Source of the DNA: an uncultured Mesonia sp. | Lineage (GTDB): Bacteria; Bacteroidota; Bacteroidia; Flavobacteriales; Flavobacteriaceae | Assembly (NCBI GenBank): GCA_947499595.1 | Contig: CANMOY010000004.1 | Coordinates: 1 to 64,000 of the forward strand | DNA: 64,000 nt | Direction: 5' to 3' | Shown here: positions 34,959-44,734 of the stretch, one piece after another | Numbering within the stretch: position 1 is the stretch's first letter | Layout: each line of letters begins with the position of its first letter | Notes under the pieces: model-generated | Seen by the model: the letters and a program-made list of their open reading frames with translations, nothing else | Databases searched by the model: none | What the model was told of the DNA's origin: nothing | Translations under genes and position numbers: made by a program

Positions 34959-37900
34959 TTATTTTTTTTCTAACCATTTACGCGCATTTACAAAAGCTTC
35001 TAACCACGGACTTACTTCATCTTGGCGGTCTTTAGGATAATGTGCCCAGTTCCAGCTAAAGGTTGAGCGTTCTAAGTGGGGCATCATTACCAAATGGCGC
35101 CCGGTATCATCGGTTAACATAGCAGTATTAAAATCAGATCCGTTAGGATTTGCAGGATAAGCATCATAAGCATATTTACCTACTATATTATAACGTTCTT
35201 CTGCATACGGGAAATTAAATTTACCTTCACCGTGAGCAGCCCAAATTCCTAAAGTGCTTCCGCTTAGACTCGACAGCATAACCGATTGGTTTTCTTGAAT
35301 AGTTACCGAAGTAAAATTGCATTCAAATTTATGCGAGTCGTTATGCAGCATTTTTGGCTTTTGCTCGTGATCTGGGTTTATTAGTCCTAATTCTATAAAT
35401 AACTGGCAACCGTTACATACTCCTAAAGATAAAGTATCTTCTCTGTCAAAGAACTTTTTCAAAGCAGTATTAGCTTTTTCGTTGTATAAAAAGGCACCGG
35501 CCCATCCTTTTGCACTACCCAGTACATCCGAATTAGAGAACCCTCCTACTGCGGCTATAAATTGAATATCCTCTAAATTTTCTCTACCTGAAATCAAATC
35601 GGTCATATGCACATCTTTAACATCAAAACCAGCCAAATGCATAGCTTGCGCCATTTCGCGCTCAGAATTAGAGCCTTTTTCGCGTATAATGGCGGCTTTA
35701 ATACGAGGTTTGTCGTTAACTATGTGGGGTTTTTTACCGGTAAAATGCTCGGGAAACCTAAAATTTAAAGCTTGATTTTTATAATTTTCAAAGCGTTCTT
35801 GAGCTTTTTGTTTACCACTTTGTTCTTGATCTAATAAATAACTGGTTTTATACCAGATATCTCTATAAGTACCTATATCAAAATTTAACTGTGTGTTGAA
35901 GTGTTTGATTGCGAGCTCGGCTGATGAGTTAGCTTCTCCTATTTTAAAGAACTCAACATTATGCTTTTCTAGAATCGCTTCCGCGGAAGCATTTTTAGTC
36001 TGAAAAACAACACCCGAATTTTCATTGAAAAGGGTTTTGATTAAATCACTTTCTTTTAAATTGCTAAGGTCGATTTGTGCTCCTAAATCTTGATCTGCAA
36101 AACACATTTCGAGTAATGTGGTGAGTAGTCCACCTGAGGCTACATCGTGTCCTGCAACGATTAAATTTTGTTTGATTAAATCTTGCAGTGCATTAAACAT
36201 GCTTTTAAACTGGCTACTATCTTGAATACTTGGAGCATTTTGTCCCACTTTATTTAATATTTGAGCAAACGAAGACCCGCCCAATTTAAAGGAGTCTTGA
36301 CTCATATTCATGTAGTAAATACTACCAGCGTTTTTTTGTAGTACGGGTTCAACTATTTGTTGAATGGCGTTGCAATGTGCGGCAGCCGAAACAATAACTG
36401 TACCTGGAGATAGAACCGATTTATCTTTATAATTTTGCTTCATCGATAAAGAGTCTTTACCCGTAGGTACATTTATACCTAAATCGATTGCAAATTCAGA
36501 AAGGGCCTCAACAGCTTCATACAGTCGAGCATCTTCACCGGGGTTATTACAGGGCCACATCCAGTTGGCTGATAGCGAAACCGATTTTAAATCTTTTTCT
36601 AAAGGTGCCCATACCATATTGGTTAAAGCTTCGGCAACTGAGTTTTTAGCTCCGGCTACGGGGTCGATTAAACCTGAGATAGGAGAGTGCCCAATGCTTG
36701 TGGCTACACCGTGTTTACCCTTATAATCAAGTGCCATAACTCCAAGGTTATTTAGGGGTAATTGCAATGCGCCTACCGTTTGTTGTTTGGCTACCTTCCC
36801 GGTAACACAACGGTCAGCTTTATTGGTTAACCAATCTTTACAAGCCACAGCTTCTAACTGCAATACCTGCTTGGTATACTCATAAACCTTATCGGCTTGA
36901 TAATCTACATCTTGATAATTAGCTTTTACGCTATTATCTTGCATAATGGTCTTTGGAGAGCTTCCAAACATATCGTCTAATGCGAGATCCATGGGTTTTT
37001 GTTTTGATTTGCTCCCCTCAAAGGTAAATTGGTGGTCATTGGTAACCTCACCAACCGTATACATAGGAGAACGCTCTCGCAAAGCTACTTCTTCTAAGAT
37101 TTTAATATGTTCTTGACCAATTACTAATCCCATTCTTTCTTGTGACTCGTTACCAATTATTTCTTTGGCCGAAAGGGTAGGGTCTCCAACAGGAAGTTTG
37201 TCTAAATCTATTTTACCTCCTGTTTCCTCTACTAATTCACTTAGGCAATTTAAATGTCCGCCAGCTCCGTGATCGTGAATAGAAACAATAGGATTAAAAT
37301 CGGCTTCAACCATTCCACGAATGGCGTTAGCAGCTCTTTTTTGCATTTCTGGATTAGAGCGTTGTATGGCATTTAACTCGATACCACTGCTAAAATCTCC
37401 GGTATTGGCCGATGAAACAGCAGCCCCTCCCATACCAATGCGGTAGTTCTCACCCCCAAGAATAACAATTTTGTCTTCATTTTTTGGGGTGTCTTTTAAA
37501 GCCTGTTCTTTCTTACCATAACCAATACCTCCGGCTAACATTATAACCTTATCATAACCCAGGGTTTGCTCGTTTTCTTCGTGCTCAAAAGTAAGAAGCG
37601 AGCCAGCGATAAGCGGCTGACCAAATTTATTTCCAAAATCTGATGCGCCATTAGAGGCTTTGATAAGAATATCTTTTGGGGTTTGGTATAACCAATCTCT
37701 CTGGGGGATTTCATTTTCCCAACTTTTTTGATCATTCAATCGACTGTAGCTAGTCATATAAACAGCGGTTCCTGCCAGCGGTAAAGAGCCTTTACCTCCG
37801 GCTAGTCTGTCTCTAATTTCTCCACCACTTCCAGTTGCCGCTCCATTAAATGGTTCTACTGTGGTAGGAAAGTTGTGGGTTTCTGCTTTTAAAGAAATTA

Positions 37901-38618
37901 CAGAATCAAATTTTTTTTGGGTGTAAAAATCGGGTTGGTGAGCGGTTTTAGGTGCAAACTGTTCTACACGTGGCCCAGAAATAAAAGCAACATTGTCTTT
38001 GTAGGCAGAAACAATATCATTTGGATTTTTCTCAGATGTTTTTCTAATTAATTTAAACAGCGACTCCGCTTTTTCTTTACCATCAATAATAAATGTGCCG
38101 TTAAAAATTTTATGCCTGCAGTGTTCTGAATTGACTTGCGAAAAGCCAAATACCTCAGAATCGGTTAAAGGTCTTTCTAATTTTTCGGAAAGTTTTTCTA
38201 AATAAGTTACTTCTTCTGCATTTAGCGCTAAACCCTCTTCTTCGTTAAACTTTTGAATATCTTTAATCTCAATGATGCCTTGTGGCTTTACATCAATGTC
38301 AAAAATAGACTGATTTAAAGTTTCATATTTTTGAGAAAGCATGGGATCTACCTGGCTTGCCAATTCTTCGGCTATAAATTCTTCGATACGGAGTATTCCC
38401 GTAATCCCCATATTTTGAGTTATTTCAACGGCATTGGTGCTCCAAGGGGTAATCATTGCCGCACGAGGGCCTATAAAGCTTGCTTCAATTTGCTTATTTT
38501 CAAGCATAGGTTGTTCGCCAAATAGCCAGCTTAATTTTTCTAAATCTTGGGGAGGCAAGTTTTGTTTGGTGTGTACCGCATAAATTTTGTCTGATGCTTG
38601 CCCAAAAAAAGTTATCAT
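34959..38618 (-). CDS. purL: Phosphoribosylformylglycinamidine synthase (large, single-chain)
   Basis: A 1219-residue single-chain PurL that makes FGAM from FGAR, ATP and glutamine, the fourth step of purine synthesis. The N-terminal domain and linker carry SEVFGFSQVNSEHCRHKIF. The synthetase core has AETHNFPTTVEPFNGAATG and GGEIRD. The C-terminal glutaminase has GVCNGCQLFIELGL (nucleophile Cys) and WAAHGEGKF (catalytic His). The length is typical of the proteobacterial/eukaryotic large form; the Gram-positive type uses separate PurQ and PurS. It appears monocistronic with TAAATTTG as -7 box. Confidence 0.97.
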   Translation of the reverse strand: MITFFGQASDKIYAVHTKQNLPPQDLEKLSWLFGEQPMLENKQIEASFIGPRAAMITPWSTNAVEITQNMGITGILRIEEFIAEELASQVDPMLSQKYETLNQSIFDIDVKPQGIIEIKDIQKFNEEEGLALNAEEVTYLEKLSEKLERPLTDSEVFGFSQVNSEHCRHKIFNGTFIIDGKEKAESLFKLIRKTSEKNPNDIVSAYKDNVAFISGPRVEQFAPKTAHQPDFYTQKKFDSVISLKAETHNFPTTVEPFNGAATGSGGEIRDRLAGGKGSLPLAGTAVYMTSYSRLNDQKSWENEIPQRDWLYQTPKDILIKASNGASDFGNKFGQPLIAGSLLTFEHEENEQTLGYDKVIMLAGGIGYGKKEQALKDTPKNEDKIVILGGENYRIGMGGAAVSSANTGDFSSGIELNAIQRSNPEMQKRAANAIRGMVEADFNPIVSIHDHGAGGHLNCLSELVEETGGKIDLDKLPVGDPTLSAKEIIGNESQERMGLVIGQEHIKILEEVALRERSPMYTVGEVTNDHQFTFEGSKSKQKPMDLALDDMFGSSPKTIMQDNSVKANYQDVDYQADKVYEYTKQVLQLEAVACKDWLTNKADRCVTGKVAKQQTVGALQLPLNNLGVMALDYKGKHGVATSIGHSPISGLIDPVAGAKNSVAEALTNMVWAPLEKDLKSVSLSANWMWPCNNPGEDARLYEAVEALSEFAIDLGINVPTGKDSLSMKQNYKDKSVLSPGTVIVSAAAHCNAIQQIVEPVLQKNAGSIYYMNMSQDSFKLGGSSFAQILNKVGQNAPSIQDSSQFKSMFNALQDLIKQNLIVAGHDVASGGLLTTLLEMCFADQDLGAQIDLSNLKESDLIKTLFNENSGVVFQTKNASAEAILEKHNVEFFKIGEANSSAELAIKHFNTQLNFDIGTYRDIWYKTSYLLDQEQSGKQKAQERFENYKNQALNFRFPEHFTGKKPHIVNDKPRIKAAIIREKGSNSEREMAQAMHLAGFDVKDVHMTDLISGRENLEDIQFIAAVGGFSNSDVLGSAKGWAGAFLYNEKANTALKKFFDREDTLSLGVCNGCQLFIELGLINPDHEQKPKMLHNDSHKFECNFTSVTIQENQSVMLSSLSGSTLGIWAAHGEGKFNFPYAEERYNIVGKYAYDAYPANPNGSDFNTAMLTDDTGRHLVMMPHLERSTFSWNWAHYPKDRQDEVSPWLEAFVNARKWLEKK

Positions 38619-38654
38619 AGTAAAAAGTTAAATAATGTGTTGTGTAATGTCTTG

Positions 38655-38662
38655 CAAATTTA
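38655..38662 (-). promoter_or_regulatory. -7 promoter box for purL
   Basis: The minus strand reads TAAATTTG (TAnnTTTG) 36 bases above the purL ATG. No obvious -33 TTG or purine riboswitch is visible in the 127-base gap. Confidence 0.4.
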
Positions 38663-38745
38663 CTTTTTTAAAAATATTTGTAGTTAAAAATTTAAATATT
38701 AAATGAGGTTTTTTTAATTTTAAAAGTATGATCAATTTAAGTTGA

Positions 38746-39474
38746 ATGCAGATGGGATGGAAATCGGTAAATTTAGAGATTGAATTAAGGAAGAACAGAG
38801 AAAAAAATCCTCCTTTTAATCAACATCTAGAAGCCATTAAGAAACATTTGGAATTAGAAATTTCAAAAGATGAACAAATTAGAAAGCGCCTCCTTACAAA
38901 TCACTCACAAGAAAAAATAAATCGCTTAAATTTTGATGAGTTGGATTTAGACAGAATTTTTCATCAAGAACATATAAAATCTATATGTACCACTTATAGG
39001 TTGCGTTTTTTGCCTAGTTTTTATTTTAAAAAAAGGCTTCCTCAAGAAGTTTTAATTAGGATTAAAGCTTTAGAGCAGCAGCATCAAATTGAACTGAACG
39101 GTTTTAAAATTATGGCTCCTGCTTCCTGGTTTAAATTGAGAAATGCCGACGACCCTCTACTTTTTGTTCCGTTAGGAAACGGATACTATTATTTGGTGCA
39201 TAAATGGGGAAATGATTTGAATGCATTTCGAAAGCTGTTGATGTGGCCGTTGAAGAGCTTAGAAAATTTTTTACTTTTATTGGCTGCTGTTAGTCTGCTT
39301 ATGGGTAATCTAATTTCATTGGTCATATTTGATACAGGAATAGATTTTTTCAAAACCGGAATTTTAAGCTTATTTATTTTTAAATGGATAGTTGGTCTTG
39401 CTTTGTTTTACGGATTTAAAATGGGTAAGAATTTTAACACGGCCGTTTGGGACAGTACGTATTTCAATGCATAA
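38746..39474 (+). CDS. Orphan protein with two C-terminal membrane helices
   Basis: A 242-residue protein of no family known to me. The first 175 residues look soluble and rich in Lys, Glu and Leu. They contain KHLELEISKDEQIRKRL and a TYRLRFLPSFYFKKRLPQEV stretch, then a small domain with SWFKLRNADDPLLFVPL and GNGYYYLVHKWG. Two membrane helices follow (about 178-202 and 210-232), ending in a short tail. It could be a tail-anchored sensor or assembly factor; this is speculation. Alternative starts exist at 38746 and 38752. Confidence 0.65.
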   Translation: MQMGWKSVNLEIELRKNREKNPPFNQHLEAIKKHLELEISKDEQIRKRLLTNHSQEKINRLNFDELDLDRIFHQEHIKSICTTYRLRFLPSFYFKKRLPQEVLIRIKALEQQHQIELNGFKIMAPASWFKLRNADDPLLFVPLGNGYYYLVHKWGNDLNAFRKLLMWPLKSLENFLLLLAAVSLLMGNLISLVIFDTGIDFFKTGILSLFIFKWIVGLALFYGFKMGKNFNTAVWDSTYFNA

Positions 39475-39478
39475 AATA

Positions 39479-39515
39479 AAAAAGCCATTAGTTGCATTCT
39501 AACTAATGGCTTTTT
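39479..39515. terminator. Bidirectional terminator
   Basis: AAAAAGCCATTAGTT (39479-39493) pairs with AACTAATGGCTTTTT (39501-39515) over 15 bases with a seven-base loop. It separates the convergent orphan membrane protein and nuclease genes. The core stem AAAGCCATTAGT reappears in the terminator at 50961-50990. Confidence 0.88.
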
Positions 39516-39534
39516 AATGCAATTAAATTAAGGA

Positions 39535-41415
39535 TTAATTTAAAATTAGCTTCTTAATTACACGTTGCTGCTGACTTTTAATTTCAAACAAATAGATACC
39601 AGCTTCTAGTTGAGGAAGCTTAATGTTTCTGGTATTTGCGTTTTGTTTATTTAGAATTAACCTTCCATTTAAATCGTAAAGAGCATAATCATAGCTTTGA
39701 GCATTGCTAAGCTCAACAAACAGCACTCCATTATAATTGGGGTTGGGATAAATTTGGGCTTGTAAACTTGTAGCAGACAAACCAGCGGTTGCCTTAGCGG
39801 TAATAGTAAAACTATCTACCGTCCAACGCGTAGCATCTTCACCATTGGTAGTGTCATATTTAAAAGCTAAGTAAGCGTTACCTGCGATTCCTTGTATATC
39901 GATATTACTAAAAGTATTCTCTTCAATCGTACTACCGCTTCCACTAAACATAGGAATATTTACGTTAGGTACTGGCGTCCAGGTGGCATTACTCGGTGTA
40001 CTTCCTGGTGTGTAATCTGTACTATATACTAAATTTAAAGGCGTATTTCCAAAAGTTGCTGCAGTAAAAAAGCTAAGTTGAGCCTGACTTAAATTACTAA
40101 AGTCTATAGGACTATTTGTGATCAACCAATCAAGACTTGGGTATTGCTGACCATTTGCATAGGCATTCATTTGGTAAGCTCCTGAATTATTTTCGCCGTA
40201 TTGAGAAAGGCACTCCCAATCTTGAGCGCTCTGTTCTGAAACGCTTATAAAATTAAGATTGTTGCAGTCTTCAAAGTCTTCGCTAAAGATGATTACGGGT
40301 GCATCTAGTGTGGTAACGTTTACAGTATTACTTGCGGCAGAAACGTTGCCGTATGCATCTAATGCTTTAACTATAAAACTATAAGTGCTTTGCGGATTCA
40401 AATTGGTAACGGTAGCTTGTGTGTTAGCTGTAGTTTGAACAATTTGATTGTTTTCTTCAATTTGGTAACTGGTTACCCCAACATTATCTGTAGCAGCGGT
40501 CCAGTTTAGTATTACACTATTTGAAGTAATATTGCTTGCCGCTAAATTTGTTGGTGCGGTAGGGGCTTGATTGTCTGGATTCGGATTCCAGATTTGATTT
40601 ACCCAGGCGGGGTTATCGATATACGGATTTCGGTTTCCCTGAAAGTTGAAAGCGGCATTGTTGCGATCTATTTCTTTTTGAGAAACAGGATCGTTATTGT
40701 GCCATTCTAAAAGCATAGCCAATACCCAATCTTCAAAAACTTGAGTTGAGGTTCCATTTAAAGCTACATCACTTTGGGAGGTGTTGTTTTCCCATCCTGC
40801 AATTTGACTCTCATAACGGGTAGCCATATAAAACCAAACTCTTGCAACATCACCCTTAAACTCGTCAATAGGTTCAAAAACAGTGCCGTTGTATGCATTG
40901 GGATGGTTGTAGGTATTATTTCCTTTTTTTGATCCGTTTTGCGACGTCCAACTCGCGTTATTTACTTCCCCGAAAGAGAAATTTCCTCGTTGCCCGTTTA
41001 CGTAACCATCAGTAGGGTAGATATGGTGAATGTCTGTATACATTGGCGATTGGTCATTAAACCAACTCTTCGGGAATAAATGCTCTCTGTTATAACAAGA
41101 ACTTTCACCGCTGTAATTCCCGCATTGGTCTGACCCAAATACGAAATTATAGGGGTCTGTGCTGCTTGGGTTTTCTGAGTAGATATCTAAAACACTGCCA
41201 TCGTTTTCATAGTAAGTGTCTACATCCGAAGTTTGGTAAGCCGTCCAAAGTGCACCATAACTTAGCGTATTGTGACCGCTACTAATAATTTGACTTAATT
41301 CGGTTTTTAGTGCAAAGCCTGTTTTGCCTTGGGTACTGCTGTAATATCCTGCAGGCGCTTGTGCGTTTACCAAAAATCCGATTGCTAAAAAGCTAAGAAG
41401 TAAAAGTTTTTTCAT
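39535..41415 (-). CDS. T9SS-exported endonuclease I family nuclease
   Basis: A 626-residue secreted protein. A signal peptide (to about 19) leads to an endonuclease I domain at about 30-275 with NREHLFPKSWF and DIHHIYPTDG, whose HH and following Asn-Gln-Arg (YVNGQRGN) form the beta-beta-alpha metal active site. A fibronectin type III domain lies at about 285-370, a carbohydrate-binding or cleaved-adhesin-like domain at 375-540, and a type IX sorting domain at about 555-626 (YPNP start, ELSNAQSYDYALYDLNGRL). It should be exported to the surface or medium and digest DNA, probably for nutrients. Confidence 0.9.
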   Translation of the reverse strand: MKKLLLLSFLAIGFLVNAQAPAGYYSSTQGKTGFALKTELSQIISSGHNTLSYGALWTAYQTSDVDTYYENDGSVLDIYSENPSSTDPYNFVFGSDQCGNYSGESSCYNREHLFPKSWFNDQSPMYTDIHHIYPTDGYVNGQRGNFSFGEVNNASWTSQNGSKKGNNTYNHPNAYNGTVFEPIDEFKGDVARVWFYMATRYESQIAGWENNTSQSDVALNGTSTQVFEDWVLAMLLEWHNNDPVSQKEIDRNNAAFNFQGNRNPYIDNPAWVNQIWNPNPDNQAPTAPTNLAASNITSNSVILNWTAATDNVGVTSYQIEENNQIVQTTANTQATVTNLNPQSTYSFIVKALDAYGNVSAASNTVNVTTLDAPVIIFSEDFEDCNNLNFISVSEQSAQDWECLSQYGENNSGAYQMNAYANGQQYPSLDWLITNSPIDFSNLSQAQLSFFTAATFGNTPLNLVYSTDYTPGSTPSNATWTPVPNVNIPMFSGSGSTIEENTFSNIDIQGIAGNAYLAFKYDTTNGEDATRWTVDSFTITAKATAGLSATSLQAQIYPNPNYNGVLFVELSNAQSYDYALYDLNGRLILNKQNANTRNIKLPQLEAGIYLFEIKSQQQRVIKKLILN

Positions 41416-41417
41416 TT

Positions 41418-42629
41418 CTATTTTTTAATTAAACGTGCCATATAAAATCCGTCATAACCGGATTCGTAACTTAAAATTATTTTTTGGTCCTCTAGAGTAA
41501 AGTCTTTTCCTGCCTCAGAATTCAAGAAAAATTCGACTTGTTGCTGATTTTCGGAAGGGAGTATAGAGCAGGTTGCATAGACCAATTTTCCTCCTGACTT
41601 CACTATTTTTGAATAATTATTTAATATTTCGCGTTGAACGGATTTAATTTCATCTAGGAACTCTGGTTGTAATTTCCATTTTGTGTCAGGATTCCGGCTT
41701 AGTACACCTAAGCCACTACAAGGAGCATCAATCAAAACACGATCGGCTTTTTGGTGCAGTTTTTTGATAACCTTATTGTTTTCAATAGTTCTGGTCTCAA
41801 TGTTGTGAGCACCGGCTCGTTTAGCTCTTCGTTTTAATTCTTTTAATTTATTACCGTAAATATCTAGCGCAATAATCTGGCCTTTATTTTCCATTAGTGC
41901 TGCTAAATGTAGAGATTTTCCGCCAGCTCCCGCACAAGTGTCAACTACGCGCATACCAGGTTCAACTTGCAAAAATGGAGCCACCAATTGCGAAGAAGCA
42001 TCTTGCACCTCAAAGAAACCATTTTTAAAAGCTTGGGTTTTGAAGACATTGGTTCTTTCTTCAAGCACCAAGGCATCGGGGTAATTTTGAATGCTTCGAG
42101 CTTCAATTTCTTCTTGAAATAGAAGGTCGCGAAGGTTTTTTGAATCTATCTTAAGCTTGTTGGTACGTAAAACTACTGGAGCAGTTTTATTGAGCGAGGC
42201 AATTTCTTTAGACCATTTTTCTTCGCCCATTTCTTGAACCGCAACTTGATCTAACCAGTCTGGTATAGACTCTCTATAAACACGAATTTGAGAGAGCTCG
42301 TCGAACTTACCTTTGATTCGTCTTGTAGGGGTGTCTTCTAGTTGCTTCCAGTCAGGTAAAGCGATTCCTTTTAAGGTTGCCCATACCGCGAATAACCTAA
42401 ATAAATTAGGCCTGCTGTAAGGTTCTTTAACTTCTGCAATTGCGGCATAAAGTCTTTTCCAGCGTACAATGTCGTAAACGGTTTCGGCTATAAAACTGCG
42501 GTCTCTTGATCCCCAACGCTTATCTCTTTTTAATGTGTTAGCCAGTTCTTTATCTGCATATTTGCCTTCATTAAATACCAAATTCAGGGTGTCTACTACG
42601 GCAAAAACAAGATTTCTGTGTAATCTCAT
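41418..42629 (-). CDS. RsmB/NOP family 16S rRNA m5C methyltransferase
   Basis: A 403-residue SAM-dependent RNA methyltransferase. An N-terminal NusB-like domain (about 1-135, GSRDRSFIAETVYDIVRW) precedes the Rossmann domain with VVDTCAGAGGKSLHLAAL. The two working cysteines lie in DAPCSGLGVLSRNPD and YATCSILPSEN. It probably makes m5C in 16S rRNA like RsmB. I place the start at the ATG at 42629 (MRLHRNLVFAV), which matches homologs; the longer frame opens with TTG. It lies two bases downstream of nothing conserved and abuts the nuclease start by two bases. Confidence 0.9.
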   Translation of the reverse strand: MRLHRNLVFAVVDTLNLVFNEGKYADKELANTLKRDKRWGSRDRSFIAETVYDIVRWKRLYAAIAEVKEPYSRPNLFRLFAVWATLKGIALPDWKQLEDTPTRRIKGKFDELSQIRVYRESIPDWLDQVAVQEMGEEKWSKEIASLNKTAPVVLRTNKLKIDSKNLRDLLFQEEIEARSIQNYPDALVLEERTNVFKTQAFKNGFFEVQDASSQLVAPFLQVEPGMRVVDTCAGAGGKSLHLAALMENKGQIIALDIYGNKLKELKRRAKRAGAHNIETRTIENNKVIKKLHQKADRVLIDAPCSGLGVLSRNPDTKWKLQPEFLDEIKSVQREILNNYSKIVKSGGKLVYATCSILPSENQQQVEFFLNSEAGKDFTLEDQKIILSYESGYDGFYMARLIKK

Positions 42630-42679
42630 AGATTGAAATTTAGCTTGCAAAGTTACATAATTTTATAAGGGAATAATCT

Positions 42680-42687
42680 TATATTTG
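42680..42687 (+). promoter_or_regulatory. -7 promoter box for the Ycf48-like gene
   Basis: TATATTTG matches TAnnTTTG and ends 17 bases before the ATG at 42705. Confidence 0.45.
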
Positions 42688-42704
42688 AATATAAATACCA
42701 AGTT

Positions 42705-43769
42705 ATGAAGTATATCTCCCTCTGTTTAATGGCATTATTATGTTTTTCATGCGTGAAAGTTTCTCAAAATCAACAGAGACCACATGTTTATACGAAGGTG
42801 AAAATTGAATCGGTTTTAGATCGCGATATTAGTATTCGCGCATTGAATGTGAATGATCAACATATTTTTTATGGTTGTGATAAGGGAGAATTTGGATATT
42901 TAAACACGGCAGACCATTCGATTGCATATATTGGAGGAGTAGAATTTAATGGTAACCCGCCAGAATTTAGAGCCATTGCCCATACCGGTCAAGCCGATTT
43001 TATTTTAAGTGCTGGTAACCCAGCTCTATTATATAAAGTAAATTTTTTTGGTAAGCGTAGGTTAGTACACCAAGATAGTACAGCAGGAATTTTTTATAAT
43101 GCATTAGCTTTTTGGAATGATCAAGAGGGGCTTGCCCTTGGAGATCCTGTTGATAATTGCTTACGGCTTTTAATTACCCGAGACGGGGGTGACTTTTGGA
43201 ATCCTGTTCAATGCAGTGAATTGCCTTTTTATATACCGGGCGAAGCTGGTTTTGCAGCAAGCAACACCAATATTCATATTAAAGGAAATAAAGCTTGGGT
43301 AGTTACCGGAGGGGCTGCGGCGAGGGTTTATTTTACCAACGATAAGGGAGCAACGTGGAAGGCTTATGACACACCTATAGTCTCGGGAAAAGCCACCCAG
43401 GGAATTTATAGCGTAGATTTTTACAATGAAGATTTAGGCGTAATCGTTGGTGGGGATTATACGCAACCAAATCAAATGCATAATAACAAAGCAATTACTT
43501 TTGATGGAGGTAAAAGTTGGCAGGTTATAAGTAATCAGGCTTTACCGGGATATAAAAGTTGCATTAAGTTTATTCCAAACTCTGGCGGACAAGAAATGGT
43601 GGCGGTAGGTTTTACAGGAATTGCTTATTCTAGTGATTTCGGTAAAACGTGGAAACAACTAAGCGATGAAGGCTTTTACACGCTATCATTTTTGAATGAG
43701 TATACCGCATACGCCGCCGGAAAAGGTGGAATAAAGAAAATTGTTTTTCTAGAAGAATCGATGGATTAA
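42705..43769 (+). CDS. Ycf48/BNR-repeat lipoprotein
   Basis: A 354-residue lipoprotein (signal peptide ending CFSC, Cys16) with a seven-bladed propeller built from BNR/Asp-box repeats: ITRDGGDFWNPV, FTNDKGATWKAYD, FDGGKSWQV and YSSDFGKTWKQL. The fold resembles the photosystem II assembly factor Ycf48. In non-photosynthetic bacteria the role is unknown, and such proteins are often loosely labelled oxidoreductase, which I would not follow. It converges on the sigma-sensor gene with only four bases between stops and no hairpin. Confidence 0.85.
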   Translation: MKYISLCLMALLCFSCVKVSQNQQRPHVYTKVKIESVLDRDISIRALNVNDQHIFYGCDKGEFGYLNTADHSIAYIGGVEFNGNPPEFRAIAHTGQADFILSAGNPALLYKVNFFGKRRLVHQDSTAGIFYNALAFWNDQEGLALGDPVDNCLRLLITRDGGDFWNPVQCSELPFYIPGEAGFAASNTNIHIKGNKAWVVTGGAAARVYFTNDKGATWKAYDTPIVSGKATQGIYSVDFYNEDLGVIVGGDYTQPNQMHNNKAITFDGGKSWQVISNQALPGYKSCIKFIPNSGGQEMVAVGFTGIAYSSDFGKTWKQLSDEGFYTLSFLNEYTAYAAGKGGIKKIVFLEESMD

Positions 43770-43773
43770 TGAA

Positions 43774-44205
43774 TTATTTGTTTTTTAACTTTTTCAATAA
43801 ATCACGGTGAAAATCTCGCTCGGCTTTTTTTAAATGTAAAATCTTTTTGGATGGTATTACGCCTTTCAATTCATTGACAAAATCTTCCTTTAATTGTGCA
43901 CTTTGCATTTTTAAATCAATATATTCGTCTAATAAAGCGCTAGCGGTGGCTTCGTCTATCTCATCGATTAAATCAAGTCCATTTTTAACGGCGCACCATT
44001 TTTCGTCATAAAGTTTATCGTTTTTGGCTTCATATTTACGATAAATCGGCCAAAACTTTTCAGCTTCTTGACTGTTTAAATTTAATTCTTCTGTGATAAA
44101 GGCTACTTTAAGCGATTCTATTTTTTTCTCTTCAGAATTATCTTGACTCCAGACCAAGGAGGCAGAAAACATAACGAAAACAATACAGAAAATGAGTTTT
44201 TTCAT
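43774..44205 (-). CDS. Small periplasmic sensor-like protein of the sigma locus
   Basis: A 143-residue protein with a signal peptide (MKKLIFCIVFVMFSASLVWS) and an all-helical body of charged heptads (EEKKIESLKVAFITEELNLN, KFWPIYRKYEAKNDKLYDE). In Bacteroidota such genes lie third in sigma/anti-sigma operons and are labelled sensor of ECF-type sigma factor; the helical layout resembles CpxP/Spy-type chaperones. Its ATG overlaps the upstream stop by four bases (44202-44205). Periplasmic sensing of folding stress is inferred. Confidence 0.75.
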   Translation of the reverse strand: MKKLIFCIVFVMFSASLVWSQDNSEEKKIESLKVAFITEELNLNSQEAEKFWPIYRKYEAKNDKLYDEKWCAVKNGLDLIDEIDEATASALLDEYIDLKMQSAQLKEDFVNELKGVIPSKKILHLKKAERDFHRDLLKKLKNK

Positions 44206-44720
44206 GGTTCTAAATAGCTTAAAAATTCTTGGTTTTCATCAACGTAGTTGAGAATTGTTTGTTCAGAAATACTGATATTTTCTATTGACCGATTTACATC
44301 GGGATATATAGTTTCTAAATCTTCATTAAAATCAGATTCAAATAAAGATTTTTCTAAATAGGATTCAAGGGCTAACGGATCTATTTGCGACCTATAATCT
44401 CCTCTTGAAAACCAATTTGAATTGACTAGAAAGACTATAGCTAATGCAGCTGCCACAGCAACATAAGGTAAAGTCTTTCGCACACTAAGAAGAATTACCG
44501 ATTTCTTATGAGTATCTGGTAAATCTATAGTGAGGTTTTCAAAATACAAGGCTGGTGTTTTGTATCCTGGCGTTTTATATGCTTCACCTGAGTTTAGGGA
44601 TGCATGCAATTCTTGCTCCTCTGTAAAAGATTTATCAGGAAAAGCAACATGAAAATCTTCAAAGTAATTTTTAGGAACTTTGAAACCAGCAGCCTTATGT
44701 TTATTTTTTGAGGTATCCAT
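44202..44720 (-). CDS. Membrane protein, likely anti-sigma factor
   Basis: A 172-residue protein with one membrane helix at about 90-112 (LPYVAVAAALAIVFLVNSNW), a cytoplasmic N-terminus of about 85 residues and an acidic outer tail. The N-terminal repeat-like VPKNYFEDFHVAF and TPALYFENLTIDL is distinctive: each is a Y/F-F-E motif that could contact the sigma factor. Position directly after the ECF sigma gene (14-base gap) supports an anti-sigma role. No ZAS or other known domain is visible. Confidence 0.7.
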   Translation of the reverse strand: MDTSKNKHKAAGFKVPKNYFEDFHVAFPDKSFTEEQELHASLNSGEAYKTPGYKTPALYFENLTIDLPDTHKKSVILLSVRKTLPYVAVAAALAIVFLVNSNWFSRGDYRSQIDPLALESYLEKSLFESDFNEDLETIYPDVNRSIENISISEQTILNYVDENQEFLSYLEP

Positions 44721-44734
44721 TTAGTTTTTAGACT

